Part shown: piece after piece, positions 51,009 through 59,876 of the stretch | How the letters are laid out: each line of letters starts with the position of its first letter | Numbering within the stretch: the first letter of the stretch is position 1 | NCBI RefSeq assembly: GCF_021172045.1 | Contig: NZ_CP087164.1 | Coordinates: 1,116,001-1,180,000, forward strand | Direction: 5' to 3' | Length of the DNA: 64,000 nt | Source of the DNA: Capillimicrobium parvum | GTDB taxonomy: Bacteria; Actinomycetota; Thermoleophilia; Solirubrobacterales; Solirubrobacteraceae | Notes under the pieces: generated by a model | The model's input: only the letters and a program-made list of their open reading frames with translations | Told to the model about the DNA's origin: nothing | Database searches by the model: none | Position numbers and translations under genes: made by a program

Positions 51009-52262
51009 GTGCCCGAGGTCGTCTTCAGCGTCGATCAGTCGAAGTCCATGCGCGACCAGGCGGTGCCCGGCCATAACCGCTGGCACCCGGACGTCCCCCC
51101 GGCAGCGTCGGTAGCGCCCGGCAGCGAGTTCCGCGTCGAGTGCCGGGAGTGGACCGACGCGCAGCTCGGCAACAACGACTCCTCCAACGACGTCCGCGAC
51201 GTTGACCTCAGTGTCGCGCACATGCTCAGCGGGCCGATCGAGATCCAGGGGGCCGAGCCCGGCGACCTGCTGGTGGTCGACATCCTCGATCTCGGGCCGT
51301 GCCAGCCGCCGCAGGAGTACGGCGAGGCGCCCGGTCAGGGCTGGGGGTACACCGGCATCTTCGCCAAGGTCAACGGCGGCGGTTTCCTGACGGACTACTT
51401 CCCCGAGGCCTACAAGGCGATCTGGGATTTCCACGGCCAGGACGCCACGTCCCGACACGTCCCCGGTGTGCGCTACACCGGCATCACACACCCGGGGTTG
51501 TTCGGGACGGCGCCTTCCGCCGATCTGCTCGCCGAGTGGAACCGGCGCGAGCAGGCCTTGATCGACACGGATCCCCAGCGCGTCCCGCCGCTCGCCCTGC
51601 CGCCGCTGGAGGATGGCGTCCTCGCCGGCACGCTCAGCGGACAGGAACTCGACCGGGTCGGCCGCGAGGGGGCCCGCACGGTCCCGGCACGCGAGAACGG
51701 CGGCAATCACGACATCAAGAACTTCACCCGCGGCAGCCGGGTGTACTACCCGGTGCACGTCCCCGGAGCGAAGCTCTCGGGCGGGGATCTCCACTTCTCG
51801 CAGGGCGACGGGGAGATCACGTTCTGCGGCGCGATCGAGATGGGCGGCTTCATCGACTTCGGCGTCGATCTCATCAAGGATGGGATGAACAAGTACGGCG
51901 TCAGCACGAACCCCATCCTCATCCCGGGCCGCGTGGAGCCGCGGTACAGCGAGTTCATCACGTTCATCGGCGTCTCGGTCGACCACGACACCGGAGAGAA
52001 CCGCTACCTCGACGCCACGCTGGCGTACCGGCGGGCGTGCCTGAACGCGATCGAGTACCTGAAGAAGTTCGGTTACTCGGGCGAGCAGGCCTACCTGCTC
52101 CTGGGGTCGGCGCCGATCGAAGGACGGGTGTCGGGCGTGGTCGACATCCCCAACGCCTGCTGCTCGCTGTACCTCCCCACGGCGATGTTCGACTTCGACA
52201 TCCGCCCCAACAAGTCCGGCCCGCAGAGCAGCGACCGCGGATCCGCGGCCAAGTCGAGTTAG
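51009..52262 (+). CDS. fmdA: Formamidase/acetamidase
   Basis: 417 residues. The GTG at 51009 has an ideal AGGAAGGAG ribosome site 8 nt upstream; earlier in-frame starts lack one. Full-length match to FmdA: HNRWHPDVP, WTDAQLGNNDSSNDVRD, GAEPGDLLVVDILDLG, VPARENGGNHDIKN, HFSQGDGEITFCGAIEM and GVVDIPNACCSL. It hydrolyses formamide to formate and ammonia. The formate could feed the NAD-linked dehydrogenase at 41.2 kb. FmdB follows 8 bp later. Confidence 0.95.
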   Translation: MPEVVFSVDQSKSMRDQAVPGHNRWHPDVPPAASVAPGSEFRVECREWTDAQLGNNDSSNDVRDVDLSVAHMLSGPIEIQGAEPGDLLVVDILDLGPCQPPQEYGEAPGQGWGYTGIFAKVNGGGFLTDYFPEAYKAIWDFHGQDATSRHVPGVRYTGITHPGLFGTAPSADLLAEWNRREQALIDTDPQRVPPLALPPLEDGVLAGTLSGQELDRVGREGARTVPARENGGNHDIKNFTRGSRVYYPVHVPGAKLSGGDLHFSQGDGEITFCGAIEMGGFIDFGVDLIKDGMNKYGVSTNPILIPGRVEPRYSEFITFIGVSVDHDTGENRYLDATLAYRRACLNAIEYLKKFGYSGEQAYLLLGSAPIEGRVSGVVDIPNACCSLYLPTAMFDFDIRPNKSGPQSSDRGSAAKSS

Positions 52263-52270
52263 GCGGCGTT

Positions 52271-52552
52271 GTGCCGATCTACGCATTCAGGTGCGAGGGC
52301 TGCGGGACTTTCGACCTGGCACGCGAGGTCGCCGCGGCCGGCGCATCGGCCGACTGCCCGCACTGCGGAGAGCCGGCCCGGCGGGTGTTCACGCCGCCGG
52401 GGCTGGTGCGCCTCACCAAGCCGGTCCGGGGCCTGCTCGATCTCGAGGAGAAGAGCGCCGACGTGCCGGACGTCGTCACCCAGATGCGCGGCCGGCCGAT
52501 GCCGCAGGCGCACGCGCACGGACCGACGCCGCCGTGGGTGCTCGCACACTGA
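52271..52552 (+). CDS. fmdB: FmdB-family zinc-ribbon protein
   Basis: 93 residues from GTG 52271. The N-terminus is a zinc ribbon: PIYAFRCEGCGTFD and CPHCGEPARRVFTPPG. FmdB proteins occur beside amidases and were proposed as regulators; true action is unknown. The tail is low in structure and rich in proline and histidine (PMPQAHAHGPTPPW). Operon partner of FmdA. Confidence 0.9.
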   Translation: MPIYAFRCEGCGTFDLAREVAAAGASADCPHCGEPARRVFTPPGLVRLTKPVRGLLDLEEKSADVPDVVTQMRGRPMPQAHAHGPTPPWVLAH

Positions 52553-52612
52553 CCGCCGAAACAGAGGAATCAGCGAGATCACCCCCTTGTGGGCGGACGG
52601 TTCGGGCACCGG

Positions 52613-53935
52613 TCAGGGGCGTCGACGACCCAGCGGCGGCAGCTGGAGAGCTACGGCCGCCGACCCCAGCGCCGCTCCGCCGGCGAGCACCAGCGACAAC
52701 CGGTAACCGCCGGTCATGTCGAAGAGGGCGCTCGCCATCAGCGGCGCGCAGAGGCCGGCAATGCCCCAGGCGGTGAAGACACGGCCGTAGACGACGGCGA
52801 GGTTCGCGGCGCCGTACAACTGCGCGGTGGCGACCGGATACAGGCTCGACATGGCGCCGTACGCGAGGCCGACGACGGTCAGCGCCGCGAGCGTGACCGC
52901 GACCGCGGGTAGCGCGGCGGCGGCCAGCAGCGCCGCACCCTCGGCGACGGCGGCGATGGCGAGCAACTTGCGGCCGTCGACGAGGTCCGCCAGCGAGCCG
53001 CCGGCGAGGCGGCCGAGCGCGTTGCCCCCGGCGATGAGCGCGACACCCAGCGTGGCGAGCGACGCGCCGCCTCCGAAGTCATCGATCAGCGGGGCAGCGT
53101 GCGCAAGCGCGATCAGGCCAGCCGCGGCGCCCAGCAGGAAGCCGCCCCACAGCACCCACAGCGCGCGCGGCGCGGCGTGCGGACCGTCGCGACCTCGGAC
53201 GACAGCCTCGCGCCGGCCGCCGTCCCGGCCCGCCAGCAGCGGAACCTGGACGGCCGCTGCCGCAAGGGTGAAGATGGACGCTGCCAGGAGGGTCGCCAGC
53301 ACCCCGATGGCGCGGATGCCGAGCTCGATCACTGCCGCGAGCAGCGCCGGCCCGAGCGCATAGGCCGTCACGACGAGGCTCGTGGCCAGACCGCGGCGGT
53401 CTGGCAGCGCGACGCCGGCAGTCTGCAGCGCGACGCTGTAGCCGAGCCCGTTCGCGACGCCGAACAGGACGCCGTAGCCCACCCACAACGCCAACGCCGA
53501 TCCGGTTGCCGCGACCGCCAACCCCACGGCGGCCAGCAGGCCGGCCGCCGTGGCTACCGCGGCCGGCGCAAGCAGGCGCAGCAGCCGATGCGCGCCCAGC
53601 ATGGCGAGGGTGAAGCTCGCCGTGGCCAGCGAGTAGACCCCGGTGAGCGCGGTACGCGAGAGGCCGAGCCTCTCCTCCAACGGAACGACGAAGATGCTCC
53701 ACGCGTGGAACAGCCCCAACGCGACCATGAGGAGGCCGAGTGCGGCGAGGACCTTGATCGCCTGGGCGCGTCCAGGGACCCCGCGCGTCGCGGTGCGAGA
53801 GTCGCCGGCGATCAGGTAAGTGTCGCGGAACGCAGGATCCGTTCCAGGTCCGGCAACAGGCCAGTCGCGTGTGACCTCGTCGCGTCGGCCGGTGAGTCTC
53901 GTTCGCCGCTGCGCCCAGCGACCTGATCGGGGCAC
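52613..53935 (-). CDS. MFS transporter (oxalate/formate antiporter-like)
   Basis: 440 residues from GTG 53935, twelve transmembrane helices. The first helix begins about residue 60 (ALGLLMVALGLFHAWSIFVVPL), so the annotated 5' part may be too long, though no better start is clear. The SRTALTGVYSLATASFTLAML and GWLAD-like GSLADLVDGRKLL loops suit the OFA/formate-type branch of MFS. It converges on FmdB. Uptake or export of a small carboxylate such as formate fits the locus; the substrate is not provable here. Confidence 0.8.
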   Translation of the reverse strand: MPRSGRWAQRRTRLTGRRDEVTRDWPVAGPGTDPAFRDTYLIAGDSRTATRGVPGRAQAIKVLAALGLLMVALGLFHAWSIFVVPLEERLGLSRTALTGVYSLATASFTLAMLGAHRLLRLLAPAAVATAAGLLAAVGLAVAATGSALALWVGYGVLFGVANGLGYSVALQTAGVALPDRRGLATSLVVTAYALGPALLAAVIELGIRAIGVLATLLAASIFTLAAAAVQVPLLAGRDGGRREAVVRGRDGPHAAPRALWVLWGGFLLGAAAGLIALAHAAPLIDDFGGGASLATLGVALIAGGNALGRLAGGSLADLVDGRKLLAIAAVAEGAALLAAAALPAVAVTLAALTVVGLAYGAMSSLYPVATAQLYGAANLAVVYGRVFTAWGIAGLCAPLMASALFDMTGGYRLSLVLAGGAALGSAAVALQLPPLGRRRP

Positions 53936-54635
53936 GACGCGGCGCGCTGCGGCTGGCGCTCGGCGTCACCGCGGACGTGCTCGAGATGGGGATGCCGGAG
54001 AGCGCGACAGGATCGTTCGGGACTCCACCGGGATGGAGCGGCTGGCTCTGCGGAACCGCGCGTGTGGACGGCGTCGCTCGTCACGAGCGACAGGCTACAC
54101 GAACATGTGTTCGCGTACTGGCCTGCGGCCATGTACACGGAACGCTTACGTTCTGGACCACGAGCGACGCGAACGCACGCGCGGCACAGGGCGGTGGCGA
54201 CGATGAAGTTCAGCCGCATGGCGAGTGTGGGTTGCGAGGGATCGATGCGCAGTTGCTCCTCGAAGGTCCGAAACCCGGAGTAGCCGCCGACGGAGGCGCG
54301 AAGATCCCCGAGGCGCGGACGTGCCCGCGGCGCGCGAGAACGATCAGCAGCGCGGCGAGCGCGAGTCTCGGACCGACGCGAGAGCTCATCCGACGAGTCG
54401 ACGGCCTTGCCGGGCGCGTGCCCATGCGCTGGCGCGTCGCTCCAGCCTTCGGTCACGGCCAGATCGCGCTGCGATTTGCGTATCGGGGGCGGATCCCGGT
54501 CGCCGTCGCGGGCGCTGACGCCTTGGCGGTCTGCTCGTGGGACGCGGGCGAGCCGCAGATCGACGGATCGGCGGTCTGCGGGCGCTTCACGTAAGAACCC
54601 CACAACGCGGAACGCTGGGGACGTGTGAGCAAGAC
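53936..54635. other. Region with no confident gene; decayed frame and palindromes
   Basis: About 700 bp. A minus-strand frame (54210-54425) begins with a signal-like helix (RLALAALLIVLARR); a neighbouring frame carries DLRASVGGYSGFRTFEEQL and a cysteine-rich stretch, which looks like one secreted protein split by a frameshift. Two palindromes at 54073-54113 lie in it. No gene is claimed. Confidence 0.4.
54073..54113. repeat. Pair of adjacent palindromes
   Basis: GTCGCTCGT-C-ACGAGCGAC (54073-54091) and CGAACA-TG-TGTTCG (54100-54113), only 8 bp apart. Operator-like in form, in a gap without a confident gene. Purpose unknown. Confidence 0.4.
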
Positions 54636-55139
54636 ATGCAGCACACCGTCGCCCGGTGGTTGGCCACGCCGCGGCGCCGGATCCGCCCAGGCAGGATTCT
54701 CGTGAGCTGGCCCGCACTGTGGTTTCGCGAGTTGATGACGGGTGTGCCCAACCGGCGCTGGTCGGGCACGCGTCGCGCCTTCCATGCTGGGCGCCGGCCC
54801 GAGAGGACTGAAGTTTACGTCGTCACTGCCGGTGATGCTCAGCGCCTCTGGTCCCGGGGGGAAGGAGGCGACGCGTTTGGCTGGGGGCCGGCCGCAGACC
54901 GGGGCGGTGCCAGGCGCGCCGTCGCGATCCTCGACCACGCTACTCGCCGGCAGTCGCCTGAGGACGTCTGCACACGGTTCCACGCCAACGGTATCGCATC
55001 GCTGCTACGGCCCGGGTGCGTGTTGGACATCGACGACATCGACCTGTGGCTGGCCGCCGAAGAGTGCGATCCACAGCGATGGCGCCCAGCTGCGGCAGTC
55101 GACGTGAACGTGGTCACTGAAGAGAGGCTGAAGCCGTGA
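54636..55139 (+). CDS. DUF6166-like hypothetical protein
   Basis: 167 residues from ATG 54636. The last 100 residues resemble DUF6166: FGWG, then ARRAVAILDHATRRQSPEDVC and CVLDIDDIDLWLAAEE. The first 50 residues are arginine-rich and unlike any family, so the true start may be further in. The stop overlaps the aquaporin start (GTGA), which supports real translation and coupling. No function is known for the domain. Confidence 0.55.
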   Translation: MQHTVARWLATPRRRIRPGRILVSWPALWFRELMTGVPNRRWSGTRRAFHAGRRPERTEVYVVTAGDAQRLWSRGEGGDAFGWGPAADRGGARRAVAILDHATRRQSPEDVCTRFHANGIASLLRPGCVLDIDDIDLWLAAEECDPQRWRPAAAVDVNVVTEERLKP

Positions 55140-55927
55140 ACGCCGCCCTGGGACGCCGTCTGCTCGCCGAGACGATCGGCACCGCGCTGCTGGTCGTGTT
55201 CGGCGCCGGCGCTGTCGTCGCCGCGCTGACCTCCGGTCAAGGCAAGCTCGACTACGCCGGGCTGGGCATCGTGGGGTTCTCGTTCGCGTTCGTGATCGCC
55301 GCGGTGGTCTACATGTTCGGCACCACATCAGGGGCGCACATCAACCCGGCGGTCACGGTCTCGCTCGCCGTCGTCCGGCGCTTTCCGTGGGCCGAAGTCG
55401 TCCCCTACATCGCGGCCCAGTTGCTCGGGGCCGTCATTGGGGCAGTACTAGTCAACGCGATCTTCGGTAGTCGTGTGAGCGATCTCTACGTGTCTGGTGG
55501 GACCGTCGTCGGAGCCGGGTTCACCCAACTCCAGGCCGTGGTTGCGGAGGCGCTCGGCACGTTCCTGCTGATGGCAACGATCATGGCGCTGGCGGTCGAC
55601 CGGCGCGCACCGGCAGGATTCGGGGGCCTGGTGATCGGGCTCGTGGTGGCGTGCGAGATCATGGTCATCGGACCGATCAGTGGCGGCTCGGTGAACCCCG
55701 CTCGCACGCTGGGACCCGACGTCGCGACCAGCATCTTCGGTGGCTCGGTGCCATGGCAGGAGCTCTGGATCTACTTCGCCGGCCCCGTCGCGGGAGCCGT
55801 CATAGCCGTTCTGGCGTACGTCCTGATCGCGCAGCCGGGTCGCGACGAAGCCGACGCGCGCGAGGCCCAAGGCACGGCAGGGCGCGTCGCGGCTCGCCGC
55901 GTGATTCCTGGCGAGGAGACGGCGTGA
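55136..55927 (+). CDS. Aquaporin / MIP-family channel
   Basis: 263 residues, six transmembrane helices and the two half-helices with NPA: SGAHINPAVTVSLA (about residue 65) and SGGSVNPARTLGP (about 186). The second NPA-arginine and the small residues around it suit an aquaporin- or small-solute-type channel. It starts with GTG overlapping the preceding stop and is 33 bp before a formaldehyde dehydrogenase gene, so passage of a small neutral molecule such as methanol, glycerol or formaldehyde hydrate may be its job (inference). Confidence 0.94.
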   Translation: MNAALGRRLLAETIGTALLVVFGAGAVVAALTSGQGKLDYAGLGIVGFSFAFVIAAVVYMFGTTSGAHINPAVTVSLAVVRRFPWAEVVPYIAAQLLGAVIGAVLVNAIFGSRVSDLYVSGGTVVGAGFTQLQAVVAEALGTFLLMATIMALAVDRRAPAGFGGLVIGLVVACEIMVIGPISGGSVNPARTLGPDVATSIFGGSVPWQELWIYFAGPVAGAVIAVLAYVLIAQPGRDEADAREAQGTAGRVAARRVIPGEETA

Positions 55928-55960
55928 AGCAACGAACATCCACCACGACAGGAGCGCCTC

Positions 55961-57196
55961 ATGGCCGGTAACAAGGCAGTCGCTTACATCGAGCCGGGCA
56001 AGGTCGAACTGCAGACGATCGACTACCCGAAGCTCGAGGTCCATGACGGGCCGGGCGTGCACCCGGACAACGTCGGACGCAAGACGCCGCACGGGGTGAT
56101 CCTCAAGGTTGTGGCGACGAACATCTGCGGTTCCGACCAGCACATGGTGCGCGGCCGCACGACTGCTCCGGCCGGGTTGATCCTTGGCCACGAGATCACC
56201 GGTGAGGTAATCGAGGTCGGCCCGGGCGTCGAGTTCATCAAGAAGGGCGACCTCGTTTCCGCCCCGTTCAACATCGCCTGCGGCCGCTGCAGAATGTGCA
56301 AAGAAGGCAACACCGGTGTCTGCTTGAACGTGAACCCCGCCGGCTACGGTTCGGCGTACGGCTACGTCGACATGGGCGGCTGGGTCGGCGGCCAGGCGGA
56401 GTACGTCATGGTCCCCTACGCGGACTGGAACCTGCTGAGGTTTCCCGACAAAGACCAGGCGCTCGAGAAGATCCTCGACCTGACGATGCTGTCGGACATC
56501 TTCCCGACCGGTTACCACGGCTGCGTGTCGGCTGGCGTGACGACCGGCTCAACGGTCTACATCGCCGGTGCCGGCCCGGTCGGATTGGCGGCCGCCCACG
56601 CCGCTCAGCTACTGGGTGCCGCCGTGGTCATCGTCGGCGACATGAACAAACGGCGCCTCGCACAGGCGCGCAGCTTCGGCTGTGAGACTGTCGACCTCGG
56701 CCAGGACGCGCCGCTGCCCGACCAGATTGCACAGATCGTGGGCGAGCCAATGGTCGACGCGGCCGTCGACGCGGTCGGCTTCGAGGCCAAGGGCCACGGC
56801 CACGGTGGCCACGAGGCGCCTGCCACGGTGCTCAACTCCATCATGGAGGTCACCCGGCAGGCGGGCAAGCTCGGCATTCCGGGCCTGTACGTCACTGGCG
56901 ATCCCGGTGCCAGCGACGAGGCCGCCAAGCACGGAAGCCTGTCGATCCGAATCGGGTTGGGATGGGCCAAGTCGCACTCCTTCACGACCGGCCAGTGCCC
57001 CGTGATGCGCTACCACCGCAAGCTCATGAACGCCATCCTCAACGAGCGATGCCAGATTGCCAAGGCCGTGAACGCCACCGTGATCTCGCTCGACGACGCG
57101 CCCCAGGGCTACCAGGACTTCGACCAGGGAGCGGCCACGAAGTTCGTCCTGGATCCCCACGGGATGTTGGGCGACAAGCAGCGCATCGGCGCGTAG
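55961..57196 (+). CDS. fdhA: Glutathione-independent formaldehyde dehydrogenase (zinc alcohol-dehydrogenase family)
   Basis: 411 residues. Catalytic zinc cysteine in TNICGSDQHMVRG and histidine-glutamate in LGHEITGEVIEVG; structural-zinc cysteines in ACGRCRMCKEGNTGVC; Rossmann motif GAGPVGLAAAHAAQLLGA. The long insert and the GGWVGGQAEYVMVPY block match Pseudomonas-type formaldehyde dismutase/dehydrogenase, which binds NAD tightly and makes formate. It would feed formate to the NAD-linked formate dehydrogenase. A hairpin ends the unit. Confidence 0.94.
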   Translation: MAGNKAVAYIEPGKVELQTIDYPKLEVHDGPGVHPDNVGRKTPHGVILKVVATNICGSDQHMVRGRTTAPAGLILGHEITGEVIEVGPGVEFIKKGDLVSAPFNIACGRCRMCKEGNTGVCLNVNPAGYGSAYGYVDMGGWVGGQAEYVMVPYADWNLLRFPDKDQALEKILDLTMLSDIFPTGYHGCVSAGVTTGSTVYIAGAGPVGLAAAHAAQLLGAAVVIVGDMNKRRLAQARSFGCETVDLGQDAPLPDQIAQIVGEPMVDAAVDAVGFEAKGHGHGGHEAPATVLNSIMEVTRQAGKLGIPGLYVTGDPGASDEAAKHGSLSIRIGLGWAKSHSFTTGQCPVMRYHRKLMNAILNERCQIAKAVNATVISLDDAPQGYQDFDQGAATKFVLDPHGMLGDKQRIGA

Positions 57197-57226
57197 AACA
57201 GCAACCCATTTGCACGCCACGCAGGA

Positions 57227-57251
57227 CGGAGGGCGACCCCGACGCCCTCCG
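57227..57251 (+). terminator. Hairpin after formaldehyde dehydrogenase
   Basis: Perfect 9-bp arms CGGAGGGCG / CGCCCTCCG with a 7-nt loop, 31 nt after the stop. Weak T content follows. Confidence 0.65.
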
Positions 57252-57335
57252 GCCTCGTGCCCTTTGCGAACCTCCCTCGGATCAGCTCACGGTCGACACG
57301 TGTAAGACCTTGTCGGTCCGCGACGCTGAGGAGAC

Positions 57336-58133
57336 ATGAGCCGGCCGACCACCAGACAGGAGGCAGAGGTCGAGGACATCGTCCGCGCCCTCGCCATGTA
57401 CGGAGTGTTGACTCGCGCGCGGCTGGTGGATATCTGCGGAGCGGCGCATTGGTCCGATCCTGGATTTCGGCTAGCGATCGCGCGCGCCATCTCCAGCGGT
57501 CGGATCCGCCAACTCGGCGATGAGCTCTACGAGATCTGCGAGCCGATCGGCGTGACCAGCCGCGCTGCGCAGAGCGACGACCCTTCGCACACCCACAGCG
57601 AGCTGACCTCGAGAACTACGCGAGCCCCAACTCGCCGGAGCGAGACGATGAGCCACTTGGACACCGAGGCGCCCGACCGCCCCAGCAGGAGCGGGTCGGC
57701 GATTCAACGACTTCTCTTCGTGGTCGACGCCGCCGTCGCAGACACGGCGGAGCTGCCGGCCGCAGCACGCGCCATGATCGATTCGGCCACGGAGGTCTAC
57801 GTCCTCACGCCGACCTTGCCTGGCCGCCTCGCGTGGCTGGCCGACGACATCGATCGATGTCGGCACATCGCGGACGAGCGCCTCGACACTGTCGTGGGTC
57901 ACATGCGCTCGATCGGCGTCGATGCGAATGGTGCAGCGGGCCGCGGCAGCGTCCTCACGGTTGTCGCGGACGCCGTTGCGGACTTCACGCCCGACCACAT
58001 CCTCATCGCGCTGCGCGACTCGGAGCACGCCAACTGGCAGGAGCGGCGGCTGATCGAGCACATCCAAGAGCGCTTCGGCGTGGCAGTCACCACCTACGCC
58101 GTGGACGTCGACGGGCACCCGACGAGCGCGTGA
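57336..58133 (+). CDS. Winged-helix plus UspA-like protein
   Basis: 265 residues. The first 70 form a winged-helix-like part (VRALAMYGVLTRARLVDICG, then ARAISSGRIRQLGDELYEI). From about residue 120 there is a universal-stress-like fold (LLFVVDAAV, DHILIALRDSEHANWQERRLIEH). A linker rich in serine and threonine joins them. It may be a stress regulator, or the C-terminal half may start separately at ATG 57642 (MSHLDTEAP). Upstream GAGGAG fits the long version. Confidence 0.7.
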   Translation: MSRPTTRQEAEVEDIVRALAMYGVLTRARLVDICGAAHWSDPGFRLAIARAISSGRIRQLGDELYEICEPIGVTSRAAQSDDPSHTHSELTSRTTRAPTRRSETMSHLDTEAPDRPSRSGSAIQRLLFVVDAAVADTAELPAAARAMIDSATEVYVLTPTLPGRLAWLADDIDRCRHIADERLDTVVGHMRSIGVDANGAAGRGSVLTVVADAVADFTPDHILIALRDSEHANWQERRLIEHIQERFGVAVTTYAVDVDGHPTSA

Positions 58134-58163
58134 CCGACGACCGACCAGGGTCGCCCGCTCTTC

Positions 58164-58529
58164 CTATTGCCAGTCCGCGGGCAGTGCCCGTCGCAGGACG
58201 TCCGCGAGCACGACAGCGTCGTTGTACTCGGTGTCGTGCGCGGCGTAGACGAGTGTGAGAGTGCCATCTCGAGCATGACGACGGAGCGCCGTAAGACGTG
58301 GACGCTGATTGCGCAGCTCGTCGATGTAGCACCGGCGGAATTCTTCGAAGCGCGACGGATCATGCCCAAACCACTGTCGTAGCTCCCTGCTGGGTGCGAG
58401 CTGTGGGAGCCAATCGTCGAGCTTGGCGCGCTCGCGAGAGACGCCGCGCGGCCACAACCGGTCAATGAGCACACGGCAGCCGTCATCAGGTGCCGCGCGC
58501 GCGTAGGCCCGCTTCATTCGGATGTCCAT
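58164..58529 (-). CDS. DUF488 family protein
   Basis: 121 residues from ATG 58529 (MDIRMKRAYARAAPDDG); an upstream start adds eight basic residues. The family core is DRLWPRGVSRERAKLDDWLPQL, WFGHDPSRFEEFRRCY and LTLVYAAHDTEYNDAVVLAD. DUF488 proteins are small and often sit near stress genes; biochemical role is not established. Confidence 0.9.
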   Translation of the reverse strand: MDIRMKRAYARAAPDDGCRVLIDRLWPRGVSRERAKLDDWLPQLAPSRELRQWFGHDPSRFEEFRRCYIDELRNQRPRLTALRRHARDGTLTLVYAAHDTEYNDAVVLADVLRRALPADWQ

Positions 58530-58704
58530 CAACTTGCTTCTGCGTCGATCCACATGGATCTCTTACCGGCAGACGATCAACCGGCCAACCCACGCGTAGA
58601 ACGTAAGACCGCCGAAGACGCGGACGCTGATGGTGACAGAACCAACGTCCCACAAGTGCCCGATACTCCTGTCGGGCGCCAGCACCGAGAAGGAGATCGT
58701 CACC

Positions 58705-59202
58705 ATGGCGTCCACCCAGATCCGACTTCCGCATCGGGCGAAGGCGGCCACGAACGGTCGCACTTGGGAGGCGCCTCCCGGACGCGATGTCAGCATCGCC
58801 GCCCACCAGGCGTTCTGGTTGCTGCGGATCACGTTCACGATCGCGCCGATCCTCTTCGGGGTTGACAAGTTCGTCAACTGGTCCGTGCACTGGCCCGACT
58901 ACCTGGCCGGATGGGTCAACAACATCATCCCCGGCACCGGCCAGGAGTTCATGTATGTCGTCGGTGGTGTGGAGATCGCTGCCGGCGTGCTTGTCGCAAT
59001 CGCTCCGCGGATCGGCGCCTTCGTCGTCGCCGGCTGGCTGTTCGGCATCGTCATCAACCTGCTGACGAAGAACGCTCCCCAGTACTACGACATCGCCCTG
59101 CGCGACTTCGGGCTCATGCTCGCAGCCCTGACCTTCGGCCGCCTCGCACTGGCCATCGTTCCAGCCCGCAAGTCCGGCGACCTGCCCGGCCGCCCCTGGT
59201 GA
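58705..59202 (+). CDS. DoxX-like membrane protein
   Basis: 165 residues from ATG 58705 with AAGGAGAT upstream; an in-frame ATG at 58630 lacks a ribosome site. After a 35-residue soluble head there are four transmembrane helices (FWLLRITFTIAPILFGVDKF, VVGGVEIAAGVLVAIAP, FVVAGWLFGIVINLL, GLMLAALTFGRLALAI). DoxX relatives occur in oxidative-stress and thiosulphate complexes. It is 55 bp upstream of an AhpD-like gene, so a shared redox role is plausible. Confidence 0.85.
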   Translation: MASTQIRLPHRAKAATNGRTWEAPPGRDVSIAAHQAFWLLRITFTIAPILFGVDKFVNWSVHWPDYLAGWVNNIIPGTGQEFMYVVGGVEIAAGVLVAIAPRIGAFVVAGWLFGIVINLLTKNAPQYYDIALRDFGLMLAALTFGRLALAIVPARKSGDLPGRPW

Positions 59203-59257
59203 CCGCGCTCGAGGCCGGCCGCATGGAGCGGCGCTTTGACCCCGACCGGAGGGAACC

Positions 59258-59596
59258 ATGTCACCGCCCGTCTATCCGCCCGCCAGTGCTGACATCGCTC
59301 AGTCGCGCAAGAACCTGGCGCCGGACACCCACGACGCCTTCCAGCGGTTCAGCCAGGCTGTGTTCGCCGCCGGCGCACTGGACCCGAAGGTCAAGCAGCT
59401 GATCGCTGTCGCGGTCGCGCATGTCACCCAATGCCCGTACTGCATCACCGGCCACACGAAGGCCGCCATGCGCAAGGGCGCCACCGAGCAGGAAGTGATG
59501 GAGGCGATCTGGGTGGCGGCCGAGATGCGCGCCGGAGGCGCCTACGCCCACGCCGCGCTGGCCATCACGGCGATGCACCAGCACGCCGCCGGCTGA
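59258..59596 (+). CDS. AhpD/carboxymuconolactone decarboxylase-like protein
   Basis: 112 residues with the C-x-x-C and histidine of alkylhydroperoxidase-like proteins: VTQCPYCITGHTKAA (about 64-78). GGAGGG ribosome site before the ATG. The two cysteines can pass electrons to peroxiredoxins or reduce hydroperoxides. Neighbour to the DoxX-like protein; a small hairpin follows. Confidence 0.93.
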   Translation: MSPPVYPPASADIAQSRKNLAPDTHDAFQRFSQAVFAAGALDPKVKQLIAVAVAHVTQCPYCITGHTKAAMRKGATEQEVMEAIWVAAEMRAGGAYAHAALAITAMHQHAAG

Positions 59597-59651
59597 GGAC
59601 CGCCCCGCACCGAGATCACACCAATGATGCGCCAACCCTCTGAAGGCGACA

Positions 59652-59667
59652 CCCCGCTCACGCGGGG
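59652..59667 (+). terminator. Hairpin after the AhpD-like gene
   Basis: CCCCGC-TCAC-GCGGGG, 6-bp arms, 55 nt after the stop, then a mildly T-rich run. Confidence 0.5.
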
Positions 59668-59834
59668 CATTACCGTCTAGGTGTTCTGTTTCGTATGGGA
59701 TCGTCTGATCGGAATGGGCCAGCCGCTGCGCCACGCTACCGCTGTGGCGGGGCGGTCTGGCTCGGAGCCGCCCTCCTGGGCGCATGCATCCGGATGGGAA
59801 CAAGCGGGCGGTTCGGAGAAGCGGTCCAGAGAGC

Positions 59835-59840
59835 TAGGAT
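59835..59840 (+). promoter_or_regulatory. -10 box of the GAF kinase gene
   Basis: TAGGAT, 36 nt before GTG 59877, so the leader would be about 30 nt. The rest of the 280-bp gap shows no gene. Confidence 0.4.
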
Positions 59841-59876
59841 CGCCTCCCTGTCAATGCGTGTCTGAGGTGGTCGTGT

